Source of the DNA: DASYSA01 sp036003885
Lineage (GTDB): Bacteria > Acidobacteriota > Blastocatellia > UBA7656
Length of the DNA stretch: 11,847 nucleotides
Reading direction: 5' to 3'
NCBI GenBank assembly: GCA_036003885.1
Contig: DASYSA010000463.1
Location: 1-11,847 of the forward strand
A model generated the notes under the pieces. It saw only the letters and a list, made by a program, of their open reading frames with translations. It made no database searches and was not told the origin of the DNA. How positions within the stretch are numbered: position 1 is the first letter of the stretch; the number at the start of each line of letters is the position of its first letter. Positions 5,963 to 11,847 of the stretch are shown here, in pieces. The translations under genes and the position numbers were made by a program.

Positions 5963-7408
5963 ATGAGCAAAATGAACACAGACGCAATCGAGTTCTTCTT
6001 CCAACGATACGGTCTCACACTTAAGGATCTCGACGAACTGCTGGCGATCGCGCTGGGCAGAGGTGGAGACTACGCGGATCTTTATTTTGAGTACCGAGTT
6101 GCCAACAGCGTCCACCTCGAGGAGCACATCGTAAAATCGGCAACCAAGTCGATAGCCCAGGGCGTCGGCGTCCGGGTGATAATGGGCGACAAGACCGGAT
6201 ATGCATATACGGACGAGATTGCCTTTGATGCGATCGAGAAGGCCTGCCGCACGGCAAGCCACATAGCCCGTAGCGGCAAGGGGATTCAGAATGTCGGCGT
6301 GAATGCAACACCAAACATCCATAATCTCTATCCGGTTGAGGCGCCGGTCTCGTCTGCCGAGCTTACGCACAAGATCGAGTTGATGAATAAGGGCGACGTC
6401 GCCGCGCGCGGGTTCGATCGGCGGATCCGCGAGGTTCAGGCAACGGTCGCCGACGAGATCAAGTATGTAATGGTAGCCTCTTCGGACGGGCGGCTGTCAG
6501 GGGATGTTCAGCCACTGGGCCGATTCGCGATCACGTGCATAGCGGATGACGATGGAAACCTCCAGGTTGGGCGAAGCGGCGGAGGTGGCCGGGTCGGCAT
6601 GGATTTTTTCGAGAGCGAGCTGACTCCGGAATACTTCGGTGCTGAAGCCGCAAAACAGGCGATCATACAACTCGAAGCTGTCGATGCTCCGGCAGGCAAG
6701 ATGGAAGTCGTGCTCGGCCCCGGCTGGCCCGGAATATTGCTGCACGAGGCTGTGGGACATGGCCTCGAGGCTGATTTCAATCGCAAGGAGACTTCGGCTT
6801 TCTCGGGTCTTATAGGGGAGAGGGTCGCATCGGAATTGTGCACGGTCGTTGATGATGGGACCATCCCTGGCCGTCGTGGATCGCTGAACATCGACGACGA
6901 GGGATATCCTACCCGTAGAACGGTGTTGATCGAAAACGGCATACTGCGAGAATACATGAGCGACTATCTCAATTCGGGTCTCATGAAGTCTTCGCGGACT
7001 GGCAACGGGCGGAGACAGAGCTACCGGCATATGCCTTTGCCCCGAATGACCAATACGTTCATGCTGTCGGGTGAAGACTCGAAGGACGACATCATTCGGT
7101 CAGTGAAGCGTGGACTCTATGCAGTGATGTTTGGGGGAGGTCAAGTGGACATCACCAGCGGGGAGTTCGCCTTCTCGGCGTCGGAGGCGTATTTGATTGA
7201 GGATGGCAAGATCACGGCTCCCGTAAAAGGCGCGACTTTGCGCGGGAGCGGACCCGAAGCACTCAAGCATGTTACTGCCGTCGGCGCGGACCTCGAGCTC
7301 GATCAGGGCGTGGGGGTCTGCGGTAAAGATGGCCAGAACATAGCGGTGGGTGTCGGTCTCCCCACTATTAAGATTAGCGAGATGACTGTTGGAGGAACGC
7401 GACAGTAG
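5963..7408 (+). CDS. tldD: Metallopeptidase TldD, catalytic subunit
   Basis: 481 aa, full length for TldD. With TldE it forms a cytoplasmic heterodimeric zinc peptidase that trims unfolded peptides; in E. coli the pair matures microcin B17 and degrades the antitoxin CcdA. The metal site is H261-E262-A-V-G-H266, followed by GLEADFNRKETSAFSGLIG as in E. coli TldD. The third ligand is expected to be a C-terminal cysteine, seen here as C453 in GVGVCGKDGQN. Other family landmarks are the glycine-rich GRSGGGGRVG before the core, VDDGTIPGRRGSLNIDDEG after the metal site, and IIRSVKRGLY, which is shared with the TldE partner. It follows menG by 46 bases and precedes tldE by 70, all on the + strand. 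The ATG has only a weak ribosome site; an ATG at 5972 is an alternative start. Confidence 0.96.
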   Translation: MSKMNTDAIEFFFQRYGLTLKDLDELLAIALGRGGDYADLYFEYRVANSVHLEEHIVKSATKSIAQGVGVRVIMGDKTGYAYTDEIAFDAIEKACRTASHIARSGKGIQNVGVNATPNIHNLYPVEAPVSSAELTHKIELMNKGDVAARGFDRRIREVQATVADEIKYVMVASSDGRLSGDVQPLGRFAITCIADDDGNLQVGRSGGGGRVGMDFFESELTPEYFGAEAAKQAIIQLEAVDAPAGKMEVVLGPGWPGILLHEAVGHGLEADFNRKETSAFSGLIGERVASELCTVVDDGTIPGRRGSLNIDDEGYPTRRTVLIENGILREYMSDYLNSGLMKSSRTGNGRRQSYRHMPLPRMTNTFMLSGEDSKDDIIRSVKRGLYAVMFGGGQVDITSGEFAFSASEAYLIEDGKITAPVKGATLRGSGPEALKHVTAVGADLELDQGVGVCGKDGQNIAVGVGLPTIKISEMTVGGTRQ

Positions 7409-7478
7409 CTTTCTTCAGCGAACATTGATTGGCCACAACGCTTTTGAAGGTAGCCGATGGGATCTGCACAATAGCTGA

Positions 7479-8828
7479 ATGACGACCCCCTTGACGACAG
7501 AATTTGCTGCCGACCTCGCCCGAGAGTTGGTAAAGCATGGTGCGAGCGCCGCTGAGGTGGTAATCAGACAGCGCACGGAGTTCTCGGTAGGCGTCAGGCT
7601 GGGCGAGGTGGAGACTCTCCAACAGTCGGCAGACCGCGGGTTGGGAATGCGGGTGCTGATTGACGGCAAGCAGGCTTCAGTCTCAGGATCAGACTTCAGC
7701 GGCGATGCTCTAAAGTCGCTGATGCGGGAAGCAGTCGAGTTGGCCCGGGCGACCTCTCCTGACGATAGCGCAGGTTTGCCGGAGTCCGACGATTTTGCGA
7801 AGTCGATAGCCGACCTTGACCTGTACGATGAACAGATTGAAGCCCTGTCTACCGACGATAAGATCGAATTGGCCCTCAGGGCCGAGCGAGCTGCTCGAGA
7901 CGTAAGTCCGCTGATAGTCAACTTCGAGGGAGGCGGATACGACTCAGCAGCCGGATCCATTATCCTGGCAAATTCTCTTGGCTTTGTTGGTCAGTATCGA
8001 GGCACCTCGTGCTCGCTGGTCACGGTCCCAGTCGCCGCCGATGATGGGAAAATGCAGCGCGACTACTGGTTCGATCATCGCCGCAAGCTAAGCCAGATGG
8101 ACAGCCCGGAGCAAGTCGGCCTGATGGCGGCCCAGCGTACCTTACGCAAACTCGGCGCACGGCCCGTGCCGACCCAGAATGTACCAGTCATCTTCGAACC
8201 CCACGTCGCGCGTGAGTTGCTTGGCGATATCTTCGAGGCCGTCTCCGGAGAATCGATCTTCCGCAAGGCGAGCTTCCTGGTCGGGCGTCTGGGCGACCGC
8301 GTCGCCTCCTCCAGGCTCACAGTCATCGATGACGGAACGATGCCTTCCCGCGTCGGATCCAGGCCATTCGACGGGGAGGGTCTGCCGACGCGCAGAACGG
8401 TGGTGATCAACAAAGGCGTGCTGGAGAATTATCTCCTCAATACATATACCGCACGTAAGCTCGGCCTCAAGTCGACGGGCAATGCTTCGCGTGGACTGGT
8501 GGGTGCGCCGACTGTGGAGGCCGGCAATCTGTACGTCGAAGCGGGTTCAGAGTCCCCCGAAGAGATCATTCGTTCCGTGAAGAGGGGACTCTACGTCACG
8601 GAGCTCATCGGCTTTGGTGTGAATACGGTCACCGGTGATTATTCGCGCTCCGCGGGCGGTCTTTGGATAGAAGATGGGAAGTTGGAATTTCCCGTTCAAG
8701 GGGTGACAATAGCCGGAAATCTCAAGGAGATGCTCAATCAGATAGAGGTAGTCGGAAACGACCTCGATTTTCGGGGCAGTATCGCTGCACCCACTCTGCT
8801 GATAGGTCAGATGATGATTGGAGCGTAG
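7479..8828 (+). CDS. tldE: TldE/PmbA, non-catalytic partner of TldD
   Basis: 449 aa, typical PmbA/TldE length. It is homologous to TldD along its length but lacks the HExxxH motif: the corresponding stretch is PHVARELLGDIFEAVSGESI (241-260). It forms the peptide-binding half of the TldD-TldE heterodimer. Shared landmarks with the upstream partner include VIDDGTMPSRVGSRPFDGEG (272-291), the PTRRTVVI stretch and IIRSVKRGLYVTELIGFGVN. TKSTGNASRG-like and VQGVTIAGN segments near the C-terminus are characteristic of the PmbA branch. Having tldD and tldE side by side argues for co-expression, although the 70-base gap contains no strong ribosome site. The gene ends right at a heptamer-repeat structure that may serve as transcript end or boundary. 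Confidence 0.95.
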   Translation: MTTPLTTEFAADLARELVKHGASAAEVVIRQRTEFSVGVRLGEVETLQQSADRGLGMRVLIDGKQASVSGSDFSGDALKSLMREAVELARATSPDDSAGLPESDDFAKSIADLDLYDEQIEALSTDDKIELALRAERAARDVSPLIVNFEGGGYDSAAGSIILANSLGFVGQYRGTSCSLVTVPVAADDGKMQRDYWFDHRRKLSQMDSPEQVGLMAAQRTLRKLGARPVPTQNVPVIFEPHVARELLGDIFEAVSGESIFRKASFLVGRLGDRVASSRLTVIDDGTMPSRVGSRPFDGEGLPTRRTVVINKGVLENYLLNTYTARKLGLKSTGNASRGLVGAPTVEAGNLYVEAGSESPEEIIRSVKRGLYVTELIGFGVNTVTGDYSRSAGGLWIEDGKLEFPVQGVTIAGNLKEMLNQIEVVGNDLDFRGSIAAPTLLIGQMMIGA

Positions 8829-8829
8829 G

Positions 8830-8967
8830 GATTGCGGATTGCGAATTGCGAATTGCGAATTTCGGACTGCTGGATTTGGCTAACTGGCAAAGGACGGCTC
8901 GTCTCGCGCTTGCAAGGCTCGCAATCGACAGATTCGCAATTCGAAATTCGAAATTCGCAATTCGTGT
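8830..8967. repeat. Inverted heptamer-repeat structure between tldE and the next gene
   Basis: The left arm is a run of 7-base units: GATTGCG (8830, 8837), AATTGCG (8844, 8851), AATTTCG (8858). The right arm is the complementary type: TTCGCAA (8933), TTCGAAA (8940, 8947), TTCGCAA (8954), TTCGTGT (8961). The arms share a perfect 16-base inverted repeat: CGAATTGCGAATTTCG at 8849-8864 pairs with 8949-8964 across an 84-base loop. It begins right after the tldE stop and ends about 10 bases before the next start codon. There is no T-run, so a standard rho-independent terminator is not supported, but the stem could stabilise or end the transcript. Confidence 0.85.
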
Positions 8968-8976
8968 GGGGTGACT

Positions 8977-9459
8977 ATGTTTGAGCAGCCGGCCGGCAGG
9001 GTCGAGAAAGACCGCTCCCGGCTAATTATGCTATCGAGCGGCGCGACAGTGCTGCTGATAATCGGACTGATTGTTCTGTTCTCTTCCTATTGCAGCCGAG
9101 AAGTAGCAGTTGAAATGGCGTATCCAGGTTCCCCGGAGTTCGATTCTTACGCTCCCTTCGTGAGTATGGCGATCAACGAAAAGTTCACCGGAGAAAGGCT
9201 TCGAGTCAAATACGCCCGACTGCGGTGCACAGTCCGCAATGACGGAGACCAGGTTCTAGTCGGACTTCAGGTCCGAACCGTGGTCCTTGGCTTTAACAAT
9301 GAAGTACTTCTGGAAAAAGTAACATCACCCATCCCGAACCAGAAGGAGGTTCTCAATCCGCACAAGTCTTTGGATGTTGACTTGAATATCGAACCCATTC
9401 CTGACCCTTCGCAGATTATGGACATGGCGGTCGAGATTCACGCCCTGAAGCTCAAATAG
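8977..9459 (+). CDS. Hypothetical protein with one N-terminal membrane anchor
   Basis: 160 aa from the ATG at 8977; GGGGTG (8968-8973) just upstream serves as ribosome site, which disfavours the GTG at 8971 that overlaps it. A basic N-terminus (about 1-18) is followed by one membrane helix (about 19-39, LIMLSSGATVLLIIGLIVLF), then a soluble, probably extracytoplasmic domain of about 115 residues. The alternating hydrophobic pattern (RLRVKYARLRCTVRNDGDQ, LVGLQVRTVVLGF, KSLDVDLNIEPIPD) suggests a small beta-sandwich of the kind that covers conserved-additional-strand domains such as FxLYD, but this is shape-based inference only. It converges on lolA with a 25-base gap. No function is assigned. 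Confidence 0.75.
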   Translation: MFEQPAGRVEKDRSRLIMLSSGATVLLIIGLIVLFSSYCSREVAVEMAYPGSPEFDSYAPFVSMAINEKFTGERLRVKYARLRCTVRNDGDQVLVGLQVRTVVLGFNNEVLLEKVTSPIPNQKEVLNPHKSLDVDLNIEPIPDPSQIMDMAVEIHALKLK

Positions 9460-9484
9460 GCAACGAGCAAATAGCCCAGGCTCC

Positions 9485-10180
9485 CTACTGGTCTTTGACG
9501 ATGACTCCTGGCGGGGGCGTGAACGTGAACTCTCCATCCGGGGCCACGTAATTCTCACGCACATTGTTGAGCAGAAAATCCATTCTTGCGCCGCTGCGCT
9601 CGAAGATGACCAGCCGCCGGACCTCGAATCTAGTGGGGTCGACTTCAACCAGAAGCTTCTTGAATTCTTCTGGAGCGCGGGCCGGAACCAGCCTCAACAC
9701 GCGGTTCCCGGCTATGACCGCGCGCTCGTCCGACAGCAGTTCTATGCGCGTGAATTCGCTCCGCAGGTCGCTCCGACCAAGCAGGAAAAGAAACGGGATC
9801 TGGGGGTCGGAGGACTGCTTCAGGGAGGTCCGGCTTGCGTGACGCTCGCCCTCGACATAGAAGTAGATGTTCTTGCCGTCTGATATGAACAGCTTCCGTT
9901 CCGGTTCCACATACTCCCACTTGGCTTTTCCGTACCTTTTCAAGAGCAGCCGGCCGGTCTCGCGCGCAGTGCGGCCATCCGATTGGTGATACATCTGAAC
10001 GAAGTCGGCGGCCAGGCCTTTCATCCGAGAATACCTTTTTTGAATCCCACTGATGATCGCCGTCAACTCTACTCCCTCGGAGGCCGCCTGAACGTTTGCT
10101 GAAAGCAACGATGAAGCAGGAGTAATCGGAACAGTCACTGCCAGGCACGCAGATATCACGCTTGCGAAGAGGAATCTCAT
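9485..10180 (-). CDS. lolA: Outer-membrane lipoprotein carrier protein LolA
   Basis: 231 aa from the ATG at 10180. LolA is the periplasmic chaperone that takes lipoproteins from the LolCDE complex and hands them to the outer membrane. A signal peptide runs from MRFLFASVISACLAVTV to about residue 33 (VQAAS), followed by the mature LolA fold: ADFVQMY (58-64), the hallmark G..LLKRYGKAKWEYVEPERK (76-96), LFISDGKNIYFY (97-108), and the terminal FTFTPPPGV (218-226). A TTG at 10258 would add 26 residues ahead of the signal peptide and is unlikely. It is the last gene of the minus-strand run, 135 bases after the ABC ATPase gene, with a heptamer array in between. Its presence implies an outer membrane. 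No LolB gene is seen nearby. Confidence 0.9.
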   Translation of the reverse strand: MRFLFASVISACLAVTVPITPASSLLSANVQAASEGVELTAIISGIQKRYSRMKGLAADFVQMYHQSDGRTARETGRLLLKRYGKAKWEYVEPERKLFISDGKNIYFYVEGERHASRTSLKQSSDPQIPFLFLLGRSDLRSEFTRIELLSDERAVIAGNRVLRLVPARAPEEFKKLLVEVDPTRFEVRRLVIFERSGARMDFLLNNVRENYVAPDGEFTFTPPPGVIVKDQ

Positions 10181-10279
10181 GTCCGAACACCGTGTTTTAG
10201 CGGGTGTCGTTGCTGCAATTGTAGGTTTCCGTCGACTCGCAGGCTGGCTTCGTGGCAAGAAACCACTGGTATAGGGGTC

Positions 10280-10310
10280 AACGCGAAACGCGAAACGACA
10301 AACGCGAAAC
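10280..10310. repeat. Heptamer tandem array after the ABC ATPase gene
   Basis: Four 7-base units follow one another: AACGCGA (10280), AACGCGA (10287), AACGACA (10294), AACGCGA (10301), then a partial AAC and seven T. On the minus strand the array starts right after the TAA stop of the ABC ATPase and lies upstream of lolA. It shares the 7-base period with the arrays at 8830-8967 and 11801-11835, although the unit differs. Confidence 0.8.
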
Positions 10311-10315
10311 TTTTT

Positions 10316-11275
10316 TTATCCCTTCTCGGCTCTGGAAAAAATATCTTCGAGCGAGACCCGTTGCGGGTTGACCGACACCAGGCGCCCACCCGCCTGGCGA
10401 ATCAGACTGAGGGCGCTATCCACGGAGCTTTCATCCCGCAGTAAGAGGCGAATGCCATTGGGCGATTCGGCAATCGACTGAACGGAGTGCAGACCGTCCA
10501 GGAACCCCGCAAGCCGGGAGATATCGAGTCCGACTGCAATCACCTCAACGGTCGCCCCTTCTTTTGCCGTCATTTCATTCAAGCCTCCGCATCGCACGAG
10601 ACTGCCGCGGGTCAATATACCGGCCCGGTCACACAGAAGCTCAACGTCCGAAAGAATGTGCGACGAAAAGAAGATAGTCTTCCCTTGCTCGCGTAAGGAG
10701 AGGAACAAATCGCGAACCTCCCGGCGGCCGATCGGGTCGAGCCCCGACATCGGCTCATCCATAAAGACAATCTCCGGGTCATTGACCAGCGCTTGCGCGA
10801 TCCCGATTCGCTGAAGCATACCCTTCGAGTATTTTCTGAGCTGGCGGTCGGCGGCTTCCTTGTCGAGGCCGACGAGCTTGATCAGCTCGCTTGCTCTCTC
10901 CCCGGCTCTCTCGGGTGGAATGCCGAACAACGCGGCCGTGTATCCCAACAATTCGCGGCCTGAGAGGTAATCGTAGAAGTACGGGTTCTCCGGAAGATAT
11001 CCGACCCTCGAGCGGGTGCCCACGTGATCGATAGGCTGACCAAGTATCCGGGCCGAGCCTGCTGTCGGGAATATCAGCCTCATCAGCAGCTTCAGTGTTG
11101 TAGTCTTGCCCGCGCCATTGGGACCCAGAAATCCGAATATCTCGCCGCGGCGCACCTGAAGCGTCAAATGGTCAAGCGCCCGAACCGAGCGCTTCTTGAG
11201 AAAGCCCACCTGGTAGTCTTTAGTCAGGTCTTGAATGTCGATTACAACTTCAGAGTTGCTGATTGATTCACTCAT
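10316..11275 (-). CDS. ABC-2-type transporter ATP-binding protein
   Basis: 319 aa from the ATG at 11275 (GAGAGAAGG just upstream); a longer frame to 11353 has no such support and overlaps more of the preceding gene. It is the energy-coupling subunit of an ABC exporter of the DrrA/CcmA/NatA class. Motifs in order: Walker A GPNGAGKTTT (51-60); Q-loop region VGYLPENP (91-98) with Glu in place of the usual Gln, as in many of this class; signature YSKGMLQRIGIAQAL (149-163); Walker B IVFMDEP (169-175) with catalytic E174; D-loop SGLD (177-180); H-loop H206. A C-terminal DUF4162-like tail covers about 230-319. The substrate is unknown, and the expected ABC-2 permease is not adjacent: the next minus-strand gene is lolA. 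The start overlaps the end of the DUF721 gene by 8 bases, indicating coupled translation. Confidence 0.93.
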   Translation of the reverse strand: MSESISNSEVVIDIQDLTKDYQVGFLKKRSVRALDHLTLQVRRGEIFGFLGPNGAGKTTTLKLLMRLIFPTAGSARILGQPIDHVGTRSRVGYLPENPYFYDYLSGRELLGYTAALFGIPPERAGERASELIKLVGLDKEAADRQLRKYSKGMLQRIGIAQALVNDPEIVFMDEPMSGLDPIGRREVRDLFLSLREQGKTIFFSSHILSDVELLCDRAGILTRGSLVRCGGLNEMTAKEGATVEVIAVGLDISRLAGFLDGLHSVQSIAESPNGIRLLLRDESSVDSALSLIRQAGGRLVSVNPQRVSLEDIFSRAEKG

Positions 11276-11720
11276 CGCGCCTTCTCTCCAAACACTTGCC
11301 TGCGGCTCGCAAGAAGGTGGCTCGAATCTCAGGATTCCTGATCCGGTCCGCACTCTCTCGCAGCGGCATAGCCTGCTGGTCGGGGGCGACGAACTTTACT
11401 TGAGGGGCAACAATTGCGTTTCGCTCTATGATCTCGGGATTGATAACAAATTCGATTCCAGTCACTACGGGAGATCCCAGGATCGAGTTTAACTTGAACA
11501 GCGCCTGCCCGCTGAACTTTTGCAACTGAGTTCGCCATGTGGCATCAGGGACCGCGACCATCAAGGTCTTGCGTTCAAGGCGAATGGGCGCTGTCACTCT
11601 TCTGATCTGGACGCCGGCTGCCGCGGCCCAGGCTGCGAATACCGCCTGCTCGCGGGCCTCATCTGAATCGCCGGCCTGGCGAAGCAACAGCGGAAGCAGC
11701 TTGAGAAGATCGATCATCAT
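11268..11720 (-). CDS. DUF721 protein, DciA-like
   Basis: 150 aa from an ATG at 11720; a TTG at 11780 would add 20 residues, and neither start has a clear ribosome site. The body shows the DUF721 pattern: an N-terminal helix with LLKLLPLLLRQAG, a central AVFAAWAAAAGVQIRRVTAP with the family's W..AVG-like core, LERKTLMVAVPDATWRTQLQ (the strand-helix of the KH-like fold), then LFKLNSIL and IEFVINPE. DUF721 includes DciA, which helps load the replicative helicase DnaB in bacteria lacking DnaC; whether this copy does that is uncertain. The C-terminal tail (about 110-150) is charged and probably disordered. It heads the minus-strand run and overlaps the ABC ATPase gene by 8 bases. Its promoter would lie upstream, in or beyond the repeat array at 11791-11835. 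Confidence 0.82.
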   Translation of the reverse strand: MMIDLLKLLPLLLRQAGDSDEAREQAVFAAWAAAAGVQIRRVTAPIRLERKTLMVAVPDATWRTQLQKFSGQALFKLNSILGSPVVTGIEFVINPEIIERNAIVAPQVKFVAPDQQAMPLRESADRIRNPEIRATFLRAAGKCLERRRDE

Positions 11721-11790
11721 AGCCGCAATGGAGGCGGGAGGCTCAGATAGAATGCCCGAAAGATTCTCTCTTCGCCACAAGACTCGGAGG

Positions 11791-11835
11791 CCCGAACGTT
11801 CGGGTTTCGAGTTTGGAGTTTCGGGTTTCCGGTTG
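11791..11835. repeat. 14-base palindrome joined to a heptamer array
   Basis: CCCGAACGTTCGGG (11791-11804) is a perfect 14-base palindrome. Its last four bases begin a 7-base tandem array: CGGGTTT (11801), CGAGTTT (11808), GGAGTTT (11815), CGGGTTT (11822) and a degraded CCGGTTG (11829). The array lies upstream of the DUF721 gene, near the right edge of the window, and may continue beyond it. The palindrome might be an operator or just array-derived symmetry. Confidence 0.75.
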
Positions 11836-11847
11836 AAGGCAGTAGGC

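Noticed and set aside
8830..8967. CRISPR array
   Set aside because: Units are 7 bases with no spacers and opposed orientation; there are no cas genes.
10181..10258. N-terminal extension of lolA from a TTG at 10258
   Set aside because: It would place 26 residues ahead of a normal signal peptide, so the ATG at 10180 is preferred.
10308..10317. Terminator using the seven-T run
   Set aside because: On the + strand no stem-loop precedes it and no + gene ends there; on the - strand the run reads as A and starts at the stop codon of the ABC gene.
11276..11353. N-terminal extension of the ABC ATPase
   Set aside because: The extension only covers the end of the DUF721 gene in another frame; the ATG at 11275 has a good ribosome site.

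Overview
The window looks like ordinary chromosome from a moderately GC-rich, Gram-negative (diderm) bacterium. A LolA-type lipoprotein carrier implies an outer membrane. A pilin-like N-terminus of the LLLPAVQKVREAAAR type, zinc-ribbon/proline-rich membrane proteins and intergenic heptamer repeats fit Acidobacteriota (possibly Blastocatellia) best. That taxonomic guess is inference only: no rRNA or other marker gene is present.

Layout. Positions 1-1059 hold one small type IV pilin-like gene (269-754, +), bracketed by three copies of a ~27-bp REP-like repeat (41-66, 947-973, 987-1013). A structured, G-run-containing intergenic stretch (755-1059) lies on its right. At 1060-2892 (+) is a polyamine ABC transporter protein in which a PotC-type permease is fused to a PotD-type binding protein; no potA or potB is visible. 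A zinc-ribbon membrane protein (2933-3583, -) converges on it. The intergenic region 3584-3786 carries divergent promoter candidates.

Positions 3787-8828 hold a four-gene + strand run: an M16-family zinc-peptidase homologue that has lost its catalytic motif, a MenG/UbiE quinone methyltransferase, TldD, and TldE/PmbA. TldD carries the HExxxH metal site and TldE does not, so the pair should form the known heterodimeric peptidase. The M16-like protein may relate to the same peptide-processing theme, but this is speculative. A heptamer-repeat inverted structure (8830-8967) separates this run from a small membrane-anchored hypothetical protein (8977-9459, +).

Positions 9485-11720 form a - strand run read right to left: a DUF721/DciA-like protein, an ABC-2-type transporter ATPase (overlapping it by 8 bp) and LolA. 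The ATPase has no permease partner in the window. Heptamer arrays lie between the ATPase gene and lolA (10280-10310) and upstream of the DUF721 gene (11801-11835).

Most genes are recognisable housekeeping or envelope families. The least ordinary items are the permease-binding protein fusion without its partners, the orphan pilin-like protein with an atypical helical C-terminus inside REP-like repeats, the catalytically dead solitary M16 homologue, and the recurring heptamer arrays. I did not find convincing evidence of an entirely new system.
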